The notes: a model not told the origin generated them from the sequence alone. 64,000 nt of DNA from Azospirillum thiophilum (GCF_001305595.1 NZ_CP012402.1:347501-411500); one strand, 5' to 3'; numbered from the stretch's first letter, positions 28,478 through 37,320 are shown. A program made the numbers and translations.

Positions 28478-29575
28478 ATGAAAAAACTCGCTCTCAGCCT
28501 CATCGGCGCGGTCGCGGCGGTCGCCATCGCCGGGCCGGCGCTGGCCCAGTCCAAGAAGCCGGTCAACATCTACATCTGGAACGATTATCTGGGTGAAACG
28601 ACCCTCGCCGACTTCACCAAGGCCACGGGCGCTGAGACGAGGGTCGACCTGTATGACAGTCTGGAGTTGCTGGAGCAGAAGGTGCTCGTCGGCAAGTCGG
28701 GCTACGACGTCATCGTCCCGACCGCCGAGCCGACGCTGTCGCGCCTGATCCAGGCCAAGGTGGTGGGGCCGCTCGACAAGTCGAAGATCCCCAACTACAA
28801 GAACATCGACCCCAAGGTCCTGAAGCTGCTGGAAAATTCCGATCCCGGCAACAAGTTCTCCGTGCCCTATCTCGGCGGCACCGTCGGCATCGCCATCATC
28901 CCGGAAAAGATCAGGGCGGTCGCCCCCGACGTGGCGCTCGACAGCTGGGACCTGATCTTCAAGCCCGACGTGGCGAAGAAGGTCGCGGCCTGCGGCATCA
29001 CCGTGATGGATTCGGCCATCGACGTCATCCCGTCGGTGCTGAACTATCTCGGCCTCGACCCGAACTCCGAGAAGAAGGAGGATCTGGAGAAGGTCGAAAA
29101 GACGCTGATGGCGGTCCGCCCCTACATCAAGCGGTTCGTGACCGGCGAGAACATCAACATCCTGGCCGGCGGCGACGCCTGCGTCGTGATGGCCTACAAC
29201 GGCGACGCCATCCAGGGCGCCGCCCGCGCCGAGGAAGCCAAGAGCGCCAAGGTCGAATACGTCACCCCCAAGGAGGGCGTCCAGGTCTGGTGGGACACGC
29301 TGGCGGTGCCGGCCGACGCGCCCAACAAGGACGGGGCGTACCAGTTCATCAATTTCGTGCTCGACCCGGCCAACATGGCCAACATCTCCAACAAGGTCAG
29401 CTACGCCAACGCCGTGCCGGGCTCGCTGCCGATGGTCGCCGACGACATCAAGTCGAACCCCGGCATCTTCCTGCCGGCCGACAGCACGCTGAAGCTGTTC
29501 TCGCTGAAGCAGATCAAGCAGGCCACCGACCGCGCCCGCACCCGTGTGTGGACCAAGGTCAAGACCGGCAAGTAA
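28478..29575 (+). CDS. potF: putrescine/spermidine ABC transporter substrate-binding protein
   Basis: A 365-residue periplasmic binding protein. The signal peptide is MKKLALSLIGAVAAVAIAGP, with cleavage near ALAQ. The mature part begins VNIYIWNDYLGETTLADF, typical of PotF/PotD, and continues with TGAETRVDLYDSLELLEQK and VPYLGGTVGIAI. ATG 28478 is chosen because it opens the signal peptide. It captures putrescine or a related amine for the permease encoded by potG, potH and potI just downstream. The locus stands between the PuuA/PuuB genes and aguA. Confidence 0.92.
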   Translation: MKKLALSLIGAVAAVAIAGPALAQSKKPVNIYIWNDYLGETTLADFTKATGAETRVDLYDSLELLEQKVLVGKSGYDVIVPTAEPTLSRLIQAKVVGPLDKSKIPNYKNIDPKVLKLLENSDPGNKFSVPYLGGTVGIAIIPEKIRAVAPDVALDSWDLIFKPDVAKKVAACGITVMDSAIDVIPSVLNYLGLDPNSEKKEDLEKVEKTLMAVRPYIKRFVTGENINILAGGDACVVMAYNGDAIQGAARAEEAKSAKVEYVTPKEGVQVWWDTLAVPADAPNKDGAYQFINFVLDPANMANISNKVSYANAVPGSLPMVADDIKSNPGIFLPADSTLKLFSLKQIKQATDRARTRVWTKVKTGK

Positions 29576-29610
29576 GCCGATCCCGTGAGGCGCCCGCCAG
29601 CGCGCCGACC

Positions 29611-29650
29611 CGCCCCGGCCGATCCCCAGCGATGGGGAACGGCCGGGGCG
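29611..29650 (+). terminator. long hairpin between potF and potG
   Basis: CGCCCCGGCCG (29611-29621) pairs with CGGCCGGGGCG (29640-29650), enclosing a further CCCC/GGGG pairing around AGCGA. There is no T-tract. Such structures after binding-protein genes usually protect the upstream transcript and give more binding protein than membrane subunits. Confidence 0.6.
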
Positions 29651-29672
29651 TCGTCATGAAAGAGGATACCGG

Positions 29673-30824
29673 ATGGCCGGTCAGCAGATTCGCAAGCCCA
29701 CCCGCCTGGAACCATGGCAGGACGCGGGCCAGACCCCTTATGTCCGTATCGAGAAGGTGACCAAGACCTTCGGCGACTTCGTCGCGGTGGACGAGGTCAG
29801 CCTGTCGATCTACCGCAACGAGTTCTTCGCGCTGCTGGGCGGCTCGGGCTCGGGCAAGACGACGCTGCTGCGCATGCTGGCGGGCTTCGAACAGCCGACC
29901 GAGGGCAGGATCTACATCGACGGCGTCGACATGGCCGGCATTCCGCCCTATGAGCGGCCGGTCAACATGATGTTCCAGTCCTACGCCCTGTTCCCGCACA
30001 TGACGGTGGAGCAGAACGTCGCCTTCGGCCTCAAGCAGGACGGGGTTGCCAAGGCCGAGATCCGCGACCGCGTGGCGGAGATGCTGGGGATGGTCCAGCT
30101 GTCGGCCTTCGGCAAGCGCCGCCCGCACCAGCTGTCCGGCGGCCAGCGCCAGCGCGTCGCGCTCGCCCGTTCGCTGGTCAAGCGGCCGAAGCTGCTGCTG
30201 CTGGACGAGCCGTTGGGCGCGCTCGACAAGAAGCTGCGCGAACGCACCCAGTTCGAGCTGGTGAACATCCAGGAAAAGCTCGGCGTCACCTTCATCGTCG
30301 TCACCCACGACCAGGAGGAGGCGATGACCATGTCCTCGCGCATCGCCGTGATGAACCATGGCGTCATCGCGCAGGTGGGCACGCCGACCGAGATCTACGA
30401 ATATCCGCACAACCGTTTCGTCGCCGAATTCATCGGCTCGATCAACATGTTCGACGGCCGCGTGGTCTCGACGGACGGTGATCAGGTTCTGGTCGCCTCG
30501 GAGGAGGCCGGCTGCGAGCTGCTGATCTCCCATGCCACCCCGGCCCCGGCCGGGTCGCCCGTCTCGGTCGCCATCCGGCCGGAGAAGATCGCCCTGTCCA
30601 AGGAGCCGGCGGAGGCCGGAGACGGCCGCAACAGCACCACCGGCATCGTGCGCGAGATCGCCTATCTCGGCGACGTGTCGATCTATCTGGTGGAGTTGCC
30701 GACCGGCAAGACGGTGCGCGTCACCGCCCCCAACGTCACCCGCCGGACCGAGATGCCGATCACCTGGGAGGACGAGGTCAGCTTGAGCTGGCGGCCCTTC
30801 GCCGGCGTGGTGCTGACCCAATGA
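29673..30824 (+). CDS. potG: putrescine/spermidine ABC transporter ATPase
   Basis: A 383-residue ABC ATPase. The Walker A motif GGSGSGKTT, signature LSGGQRQRVALA, Walker B LLLLDEPLGALD and the switch His in VVTHDQEEA are intact. The C-terminal TOBE-type regulatory domain (IRPEKIALSKEP, VRVTAPNVTRR) follows, as in PotG/PotA. GAGGA precedes the ATG. It energises uptake by PotH/PotI and overlaps the next gene (ATGA), so the four pot genes are one operon. Confidence 0.94.
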   Translation: MAGQQIRKPTRLEPWQDAGQTPYVRIEKVTKTFGDFVAVDEVSLSIYRNEFFALLGGSGSGKTTLLRMLAGFEQPTEGRIYIDGVDMAGIPPYERPVNMMFQSYALFPHMTVEQNVAFGLKQDGVAKAEIRDRVAEMLGMVQLSAFGKRRPHQLSGGQRQRVALARSLVKRPKLLLLDEPLGALDKKLRERTQFELVNIQEKLGVTFIVVTHDQEEAMTMSSRIAVMNHGVIAQVGTPTEIYEYPHNRFVAEFIGSINMFDGRVVSTDGDQVLVASEEAGCELLISHATPAPAGSPVSVAIRPEKIALSKEPAEAGDGRNSTTGIVREIAYLGDVSIYLVELPTGKTVRVTAPNVTRRTEMPITWEDEVSLSWRPFAGVVLTQ

Positions 30825-31765
30825 ACGCGGTCGTCTCCATCCTGGTTTCCGGGCTCAGCCGGATCGGGCTGTGGGGCCGCGGCGTGGTCGTCGCCATCCC
30901 CTATCTGTGGCTGCTGCTGTTCTTCCTGGTGCCTTTCCTGATCGTCTTCGGCATCAGCTTCTCCGAATCGATCATCGCCCAGCCGCCCTATTCGTCGCTG
31001 GTCGACTGGCTGACCGACGAGGACGCCGGCACATCGAAGCTGCAGATCCTGCTGAACATCGGCAATTACTTCCGGCTGGGCGGCGACGACCTCTATATCC
31101 TCGCCTACCTGAACTCGCTGCGGATCGCGGCGGTCACCACGCTGCTGTGCCTGGCGATCGGCTATCCCATGGCCTACGCCATCGCCAGGGCCGACCCGGC
31201 GCGGCGCGGGCCGCTGATGATGCTGGTGATCCTGCCCTTCTGGACCAGCTTCCTGATCCGCATCTATGCCTGGATCGGCATCCTCAAGGGCAACGGCGTC
31301 ATCAGCAACCTGCTGGAATGGACCGGCATCACCAGCGGCCCGGTGGAGATCCTCTATTCCGACTGGGCGGTCTATATCGGCATGACCTACTGCTACCTGC
31401 CCTTCATGGTGCTGCCGCTCTACTCCACGCTGGAGAAGATGGATCCCAGCCTGCTGGAGGCGGCGGCCGACCTCGGCTCGCGGCCCTTCAAGTCCTTCCT
31501 GGCGATCACGCTGCCGCTGTCGCTGCCCGGCATCGTCGCCGGCTCGCTGCTGGTCTTCATCCCGGCGGTCGGCGAGTTCGTGACGCCGGAACTGCTGGGC
31601 GGCCCCGACACGCTGATGATCGGCCGCGTGCTGTGGAACGAGTTCTTCGCCAACCGCGACTGGCCGGTCGCCTCGGCGGTCGCCATCGCGCTGCTGCTGG
31701 TGCTGGTGGTGCCGATCATGATCTTCCAGCATGTCCAGGGCAAACAGGCGGAGGCCGGCCGATGA
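30821..31765 (+). CDS. potH: putrescine/spermidine ABC transporter permease PotH
   Basis: A 314-residue inner-membrane permease with six predicted membrane helices. The cytoplasmic EAA loop LEAAADLGSRPFKSFLAITLPLSLPG binds the ATPase. It overlaps potG at the start and potI at the end (ATGA both times), showing tight coupling. It forms a heterodimer with PotI for polyamine import. Confidence 0.93.
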   Translation: MNAVVSILVSGLSRIGLWGRGVVVAIPYLWLLLFFLVPFLIVFGISFSESIIAQPPYSSLVDWLTDEDAGTSKLQILLNIGNYFRLGGDDLYILAYLNSLRIAAVTTLLCLAIGYPMAYAIARADPARRGPLMMLVILPFWTSFLIRIYAWIGILKGNGVISNLLEWTGITSGPVEILYSDWAVYIGMTYCYLPFMVLPLYSTLEKMDPSLLEAAADLGSRPFKSFLAITLPLSLPGIVAGSLLVFIPAVGEFVTPELLGGPDTLMIGRVLWNEFFANRDWPVASAVAIALLLVLVVPIMIFQHVQGKQAEAGR

Positions 31766-32595
31766 GACGGATCGGGTTCCTGTCCTGGGCGCTGTGGTTC
31801 GGCTATGCCTTCCTCTACGTCCCGATCGCCCTGCTGATCGTCTACAGCTTCAACGAGTCGCGTCTGGTGACGGTGTGGAGCGGCTTTTCGACCAAATGGT
31901 ACGGCGAGCTGATCCACAACGACACCCTGCTCGACGCGGCGCTGCTGTCCTTCCGGGTGGCAGCGGTGTCGGCGACGCTGTCGGTGGTGCTCGGCACCTG
32001 CGCCGGGCTGGCGCTGACGCGCTTCGGCCGGTTCCGCGGGCGCACCCTGTTCGGCGGCATGATCACCGCGCCGCTGGTCATGCCCGAGGTCATCACCGGC
32101 CTGTCGCTGCTGCTGCTGTTCGTGGCGATGGAACAATGGCTGGGCTGGCCCGACGGGCGCGGCGTCACCACCATCACCATCGCCCACACCACCTTCACCA
32201 TGTCCTATGTCGCAGTGGTCATCCAATCCAGGCTGGCCGGCATGGACGGCAGCCTGGAGGAGGCGGCGATGGATCTGGGCGCCCGTCCGGCCAAGGTCTT
32301 CTTCGTCATCACCCTGCCGCTGATCGCCCCGGCGCTGGTCGCCGGCTGGCTGCTGGCCTTCACCCTGTCGCTGGACGACGTGGTGGTCGCCAGCTTCGTC
32401 TCCGGTCCCGGATCGACGACGCTGCCGATGGTGATCTTCTCCAGCGTGAAGTTCGGCATCAGCCCGCAGATCAACGCGTTGGCGACCCTGATGGTGCTGG
32501 TGGTGGCGACCGGCATCTTCGTCGCCAGCCTCGTCATTGCAAGGCAGGAGCGCCAGCGCAAACGCGACGAGCAGATGGCGATCCAGAACGGTTGA
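31762..32595 (+). CDS. potI: putrescine/spermidine ABC transporter permease PotI
   Basis: A 277-residue permease starting at an ATGA overlap with potH, with six helices and the EAA motif EEAAMDLGARPAKVFF. The segment LSLDDVVVASFVSGPG and the Arg/Lys-rich C-terminal tail are typical of PotC/PotI. It is the partner of PotH in the transporter and the last gene of the operon, followed by a terminator. Confidence 0.93.
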   Translation: MRRIGFLSWALWFGYAFLYVPIALLIVYSFNESRLVTVWSGFSTKWYGELIHNDTLLDAALLSFRVAAVSATLSVVLGTCAGLALTRFGRFRGRTLFGGMITAPLVMPEVITGLSLLLLFVAMEQWLGWPDGRGVTTITIAHTTFTMSYVAVVIQSRLAGMDGSLEEAAMDLGARPAKVFFVITLPLIAPALVAGWLLAFTLSLDDVVVASFVSGPGSTTLPMVIFSSVKFGISPQINALATLMVLVVATGIFVASLVIARQERQRKRDEQMAIQNG

Positions 32596-32608
32596 ACCAC
32601 CGCTTATC

Positions 32609-32632
32609 GGCCGGCTTATCGGCCGGCTTTTA
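32609..32632 (+). terminator. terminator of the pot operon
   Basis: GGCCGGC occurs twice around TTATC. GCCGGC-TTATCG-GCCGGC forms a stem followed by TTTTA. Confidence 0.6.
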
Positions 32633-32696
32633 GGCACTGTGCGGTCCGGTCCGCAGACCTGTCAATCCGCGCGCGGCAGACCCGTGCCGCCGCGGA

Positions 32697-32725
32697 TGGC
32701 AATTGCCCGTTTCTTTTGCTATATT
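32697..32725 (+). promoter_or_regulatory. candidate promoter upstream of the leader ORF and aguA
   Basis: TGGCAA (32697-32702) and TATATT (32720-32725) are spaced by exactly 17 bases. The leader to aguA would be about 440 bases, long enough for a regulatory RNA; it contains a 40-codon ORF, a hairpin at 32916-32938 and a T-tract at 32975-32981. Found by eye only. Confidence 0.4.
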
Positions 32726-32758
32726 GGTCTCATCGTCAACAGCGAAAGAGGCCGTGCC

Positions 32759-32881
32759 ATGCGCGCGCTCCTGTGGTTCCCCTTGTTGAGGCTTGGATTT
32801 TTCAGCCCCGTTTCCAGTGCTTATTCGACCACCCGTACGGTCACTGCCCGCCGCGCCCTGCGCCCGCCGTCCGGCCGCTGA
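32759..32881 (+). CDS. possible 40-residue leader peptide before aguA
   Basis: The ATG at 32759 has a purine-rich GAAAGAGG eight bases upstream. The encoded 40-residue peptide starts MRALLWFPLL and has an Arg-rich C-terminal half (TTRTVTARRALR). It lies within the long leader of the agmatine deiminase gene, with a hairpin just behind it. Small leader ORFs that sense amino acids or polyamines are known before polyamine genes (speFL before speF), but there is no sequence similarity to cite, and chance is a fair alternative. Confidence 0.3.
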   Translation: MRALLWFPLLRLGFFSPVSSAYSTTRTVTARRALRPPSGR

Positions 32882-33173
32882 GCCGGGTCGCCACCGGCCT
32901 GACACCGGGCTGCTTCCGCCGGCTTCCTGTTCCGGCGGATCGACGCGGCCCCTCCCGCGCCTGCCGTCCGCGTCCTTTTTTAAAAATCCCGCCGCCATAG
33001 TTCCTCTGCCATAAGGCCAAGTGCCCGCTGTGGTGGTCGCGATTGCCAAACGCGCGCTCCCGTGGTTAGGGTTGGGCGGTATGGAAACTGTCACGATCAC
33101 GCGTTGCACCGGCCGCTTCCATGGCCGCGCCCGCGACGGGGCAGGGAACGAAAAAGGGTAGAGGGATCGACGC

Positions 33174-34205
33174 ATGACGACACCGAACGCCCCGACTCCG
33201 GCGGACCAGGGTTTCCGCATGCCCGGCGAATGGGCCCGCCACAGCGGTTGCTGGATGGCGTGGCCATGCCGGCCCGAGACTTGGCCGGAGGGTGGTTTCG
33301 ACGCCGCGTGCGAGGCCTATGCCGAGGTCGCGCAGGCCATCTCCCGGTTCGAACCGGTGACGATGGTGTGCGACCCGGCGGACGTGGCGGAAGCGTCGCT
33401 GGCCTGCGGCGCCGGCATCCAGATCCTGCCCCTGCCGATCAGCGATTCCTGGATCAGGGACACCGGCCCCAGCTTCGTCACCAACGGTTCCGGCGGGCTG
33501 GCCGGCATCCATTGGGGCTTCAACGCCTGGGGCGGCAATTACGACGGCAGCGAGAAGGACCAGAAGGTCGGCCGCCTGATCCTCGACCATTTGAAGTTGT
33601 CCTGCTTCACCGCGCCGCTGGTGATGGAGGGCGGCTCCTTCCATGTCGACGGGGAAGGAACGCTGATCACCACCGAGCAGTGCCTCTTGAACCCGAACCG
33701 CAATCCCGGCCTGGGCCGCGACGAGATCGAACGGCAGCTCAAGGATCATCTCGGGATCGAAACGGTCATCTGGCTGGGCGAGGGCTATCAGGACGACGAG
33801 ACCGACGGCCACATCGACGAGATCGCGCTGTTCGTGCGGCCGGGCGTGGTGATGGCGATCACCACCGACGATCCCGGCGATGCCAATTTCAAGGCGTTCC
33901 AGGACAATCTCGACCGGCTGAAGCGCGCCCGCGACGCCAGGGGCCGGGCGCTGGAGGTCATCCCGATCCAGCAGCCCGCCCGCCGCGACTTCAACGGCGT
34001 GCGCCTGACCCTGTCCTACACCAACCTCTACATCGCCAACGGCGGCATCGTCATGCCGGCCTTCGAGGATCCGGCTGACGACGAGGCCTTCCGCGTCGTC
34101 CGCAAGGCCTTCCCCGACCGCGAGGTGATGCAGATCGCGGCAATGGACATCGTCCGCGGCGGCGGCGGCATCCACTGCATTACACAACAGCAGCCGCTTG
34201 CTTGA
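33174..34205 (+). CDS. aguA: agmatine deiminase
   Basis: A 343-residue peptidylarginine-deiminase-fold hydrolase converting agmatine to N-carbamoylputrescine. Typical motifs are present: RMPGEWARHSGCWMAWP, SDSWIRDTGPSF, EGGSFHVDGEGTL, DDETDGHIDE and the C-terminal GGGGIHCITQQQ with catalytic Cys335. GTAGAGGG lies upstream of the ATG. No adjacent aguB (carbamoylputrescine amidase) is seen, so the pathway must be completed elsewhere. It sits downstream of the putrescine transporter, which fits polyamine salvage. Confidence 0.92.
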   Translation: MTTPNAPTPADQGFRMPGEWARHSGCWMAWPCRPETWPEGGFDAACEAYAEVAQAISRFEPVTMVCDPADVAEASLACGAGIQILPLPISDSWIRDTGPSFVTNGSGGLAGIHWGFNAWGGNYDGSEKDQKVGRLILDHLKLSCFTAPLVMEGGSFHVDGEGTLITTEQCLLNPNRNPGLGRDEIERQLKDHLGIETVIWLGEGYQDDETDGHIDEIALFVRPGVVMAITTDDPGDANFKAFQDNLDRLKRARDARGRALEVIPIQQPARRDFNGVRLTLSYTNLYIANGGIVMPAFEDPADDEAFRVVRKAFPDREVMQIAAMDIVRGGGGIHCITQQQPLA

Positions 34206-34335
34206 CGGCATGACGATTTCCGTCGCTCCGCCGCCTCGGCCGGCCGGTTTGGGAGGAGCGGAAAAGGGGTAGGGAACGGGGGACGTCCGCCGGTGTTCCT
34301 GTCGGGCATCCTCCTTACCGGAAAGCCCGACACCC

Positions 34336-36255
34336 ATGGCCGAGGACACCGCCCGCCGGCTCCAGGCACGTCCCATCGCGGTGACGAAGGCGGCGCCGCC
34401 CGTCTCCATCCAGACGATCCTGCTGATCATCACCCTGATCGTGGTGACGCTGTATCTGGCGGCCGACATCCTGATGCCGATCGCGCTGGCGGTGCTGCTC
34501 AGCTTCGTGCTGACCCCCATCGTCAGCCGGTTGCAGCGCTGGCGGCTCGGCCGGATCCCGTCGGTGCTGGCGGTGGTGGTTCTGCTGTTCGTGGCGGTCA
34601 TCGGCTTCGGCGCGGTGGTGGGCAGCCAGCTCGGCGATCTGGCCGACAATCTGCCGACCTACCAGCGCAACATCCACACCAAGATCGAGGCGCTGCGCAC
34701 CGCCACCGCCTCGACCGGCGACCGCGGCGCATTGAAACAGGCGACCGACGCCTTCCGCGACCTGCAGCAGGAGCTGGAGCGCGCCGCCGGCGCCGAACCG
34801 CCCGCATCCGCCCCGACATCGGCTGGCGCCGCCCCCGGCGCCACCCCTTCCAACGCGCCGCGGAACGCCGGCCCGAACGCCCCGGCCCCACGGCGCGAGC
34901 CGGTTCCGGTGCGCCTCGACCAGTCCGACAGCGGCGTGTTCGACCTGATGGGCCGGGTGCTGGGTCCGGCGATGACGCCCATCGCCATGGCGGGCATGGT
35001 GCTGGTCTTCACCATCTTCATGCTGTTGCAGCGCGAGGATCTGCGCGACCGGATGATCCGGCTGGTCGGCTCGGGCGACCTCAGCCGGACGACCGAGGCG
35101 ATGAACGATGCCGGCCAGCGGGTCAGCCGTTACCTGCTGATGCAGGTGGTGGTGAACGTCACCTACGGCTTTCCGATCGGGGTCGGCCTCTGGCTGCTGG
35201 GCGTGCCGAATCCGCTGCTGTGGGGCATGCTGGCGACGGTCCTGCGCTTCATCCCCTTCCTCGGGCCGGTGATCGCGTCGGCCTTTCCCATCCTGCTGTC
35301 CTTCGCGGTCGACAGCGGCTGGACCCTGCCGTTGCTGTGCATCGCCCTGTTCGTCGCGGTAGAGCTGTTCTCCAACAACGTGGTCGAGCCCTGGCTCTAC
35401 GGCTCGGCGACCGGCCTGTCCTCGCTCGCCATCATCGTGGCGGCGGTGGTGTGGACGACGCTGTGGGGGCCGGTCGGCCTGCTGCTGGCGACGCCGCTGA
35501 CGGTCTGTCTGGTGGTGCTCGGCCGCCATGTGCCGCAGCTGCATTTCCTGGAGGTGATGCTGGGCGACCGCCCCGTGCTGCCCGACGAGGCGAAGATCTA
35601 CCAGCGCCTGCTCGCCCGCGATCCGGTCGAGGCGACGGAGATCGCGGAGGAACGGCTTGGCCGCTCCAGCCCGGTCGAGGTGGCGGACGGCCTGCTGCTG
35701 CCCGTCCTGTCGCTGGCCGAGCAGGACCGCCAGCGCGGCACGCTGAACCCGGACGGGCGGCAGGCGGTGGCCGAGGGGATGGCCGGCCTGCTGGACGAGC
35801 TGGCGGAAACCGCCGCCCCGGCGGAGGGGGCGCCGCGCATTCTCTGCGTCGGCGCCCGCAACAATCTGGACGAGGCGGCGGCCGGGTTGCTGGCCTATCT
35901 GCTGACCGGGCGCGGCCTGCGGGCCGACGTCATCCCGTGCGAGAAGGTGACGATCCGCGCCATCGCCAGCCTGGGCACCGGCGGCGTGGATGCGATCGTG
36001 CTGTCGTCGCTGAACCCGTCGGCGCTCGGCCATGCCCGCCGCCTGCTTCGTCGCCTGCGCCTGCATTTCGGCCCGCATGTGCCGATCCTGCTCTGCCTGT
36101 GGAGCGCCCATCCCGAGGCCGAGGTGCCGCAGCGCGCCAGCGCCGAGACCGATGCCAACCTCGTCGCCACCGGCATGGCCGGTGCGCTGGAGCAACTGGA
36201 GGAATTGGGCCTGACCGCCTCCGGTCCGGCGCTGCCTGCGCCCGGGGAGGCTTAA
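34336..36255 (+). CDS. AI-2E family transporter with long C-terminal cytoplasmic domain
   Basis: A 639-residue AI-2E/PerM-type permease. The N-terminal hydrophobic helices (LIVVTLYLAADILMPIALAV) are followed by a cytoplasmic stretch, a Pro/Ala-rich linker (about residues 150-195) and a second set of helices with the family signature AFPILLSFAV and NNVVEPWLYG. Residues about 405-639 form a soluble C-terminal part (for example RILCVGARNNLDEAAAGL, LCLWSAHPEAEVP). That part is not standard in the family and looks like a nucleotide-binding Rossmann-type fold. The substrate is unknown; export of small molecules or ion/proton coupling is typical. Confidence 0.85.
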   Translation: MAEDTARRLQARPIAVTKAAPPVSIQTILLIITLIVVTLYLAADILMPIALAVLLSFVLTPIVSRLQRWRLGRIPSVLAVVVLLFVAVIGFGAVVGSQLGDLADNLPTYQRNIHTKIEALRTATASTGDRGALKQATDAFRDLQQELERAAGAEPPASAPTSAGAAPGATPSNAPRNAGPNAPAPRREPVPVRLDQSDSGVFDLMGRVLGPAMTPIAMAGMVLVFTIFMLLQREDLRDRMIRLVGSGDLSRTTEAMNDAGQRVSRYLLMQVVVNVTYGFPIGVGLWLLGVPNPLLWGMLATVLRFIPFLGPVIASAFPILLSFAVDSGWTLPLLCIALFVAVELFSNNVVEPWLYGSATGLSSLAIIVAAVVWTTLWGPVGLLLATPLTVCLVVLGRHVPQLHFLEVMLGDRPVLPDEAKIYQRLLARDPVEATEIAEERLGRSSPVEVADGLLLPVLSLAEQDRQRGTLNPDGRQAVAEGMAGLLDELAETAAPAEGAPRILCVGARNNLDEAAAGLLAYLLTGRGLRADVIPCEKVTIRAIASLGTGGVDAIVLSSLNPSALGHARRLLRRLRLHFGPHVPILLCLWSAHPEAEVPQRASAETDANLVATGMAGALEQLEELGLTASGPALPAPGEA

Positions 36256-36347
36256 CCTGGATGAAGGTTGCCGGGACGGGCGGGGGGCAGACTTGCAGGG
36301 GCGGATTGGGGGGAGTGGACTTGGACACCCCCCGGCGGAGTCAGGCG

Positions 36348-37220
36348 ATGCGGCAACAAGGACGGAATGCGATCGGGATGAAGGGTGCGGCGGTGGGCAT
36401 CGTCCTGGCGGCCCTGTCGCTGATCCCGGGTGGCTGCGCCGGCACCGCTCCTTCCTTTCCATTGGCGGCCTTCCCCTCGGCCGCCTTGCCCTCGCTGGCG
36501 CCGATGCTGGAGACGGTGCTGCCCGGCGTCGTCGGCATCACCGTGGACGGGCGGCTGTCGGATGACGAGATGGCGGTCCTGGCCGACCCCGGCCTCCGCC
36601 GCAGCCTCGGCCTGCCGCGGCGGGTGCGGCCGGAGGAGCGGGAGTTCCGGTCCTCCGGTTCCGGCGTGGTCGTCGATGCGGCCCGCGGCATCGTCGTCAC
36701 CGCCGGCCATATCGTCCATGACGCCGAGCGCATCGGGATCGCCTTGAACGACGGCCGCCGGCTCGCCGCCCGTCTGGCGGCGGTCGATCCGGGCCGCGAC
36801 GTCGCCGTGCTGCGGGTCGAGGCCGCCGGGCTGACAGCGGTGCCGGTCGGCGACTCCGACAGGCTGCGGGTGGGCGACTATGTGGTGGCTGTCGGGAATC
36901 CCTTCGGGCTGGCGCAGGCGGCGACGTTGGGCATCGTCAGCGCGATCGCACCGGCGGAAACGGCGGCGGAAGCGGGGGCCGGAAACGGGCCGGCGCAGAA
37001 TGGCCCCGGCTGGCGGGCCGGCTACATCCAGACCGACGCCGCGATCAACCCCGGCAATTCCGGCGGGGCGCTGGTGGATGTCGCCGGGCGCCTGGTCGGC
37101 ATCAACAGCGTCATCGTCGGGCCGGCCGGCACCAGCGTCGGCATCGGCTTCGCGATTCCGGTCCGTACCGTGATGGAGGTCGCCGGCCCGTTGTCCGGTC
37201 CGGCGCTTAACCCAGATTAA
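36348..37220 (+). CDS. trypsin-like serine protease lipoprotein (HtrA-like, no PDZ)
   Basis: A 290-residue chymotrypsin-fold serine protease. The catalytic triad is visible as His121 (TAGHIV), Asp151 (GRDVAVLR) and Ser238 (NPGNSGGALVD), and the HtrA-type VGNPFGLAQAATLGIVSAI and GIGFAIPV segments follow. The N-terminal leader ends in a lipobox (LSLIPGGC, Cys30), so it should be membrane-anchored. The protein stops right after the protease domain, with no PDZ domain as in DegP/DegS. ATG 36348 is supported by GGAG; 36261 and 36378 are alternatives. It is followed by an Hsp20 gene. Confidence 0.85.
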   Translation: MRQQGRNAIGMKGAAVGIVLAALSLIPGGCAGTAPSFPLAAFPSAALPSLAPMLETVLPGVVGITVDGRLSDDEMAVLADPGLRRSLGLPRRVRPEEREFRSSGSGVVVDAARGIVVTAGHIVHDAERIGIALNDGRRLAARLAAVDPGRDVAVLRVEAAGLTAVPVGDSDRLRVGDYVVAVGNPFGLAQAATLGIVSAIAPAETAAEAGAGNGPAQNGPGWRAGYIQTDAAINPGNSGGALVDVAGRLVGINSVIVGPAGTSVGIGFAIPVRTVMEVAGPLSGPALNPD

Positions 37221-37320
37221 CGCGGCCGGCCGGTCTTCGCGCGACAGTGCGCGCACCGGAGTTCATCGCCCCGGCCGCCCGGATCGCCGGTCCGGCCGGG
37301 GCGGACCGATGGAGGACATC

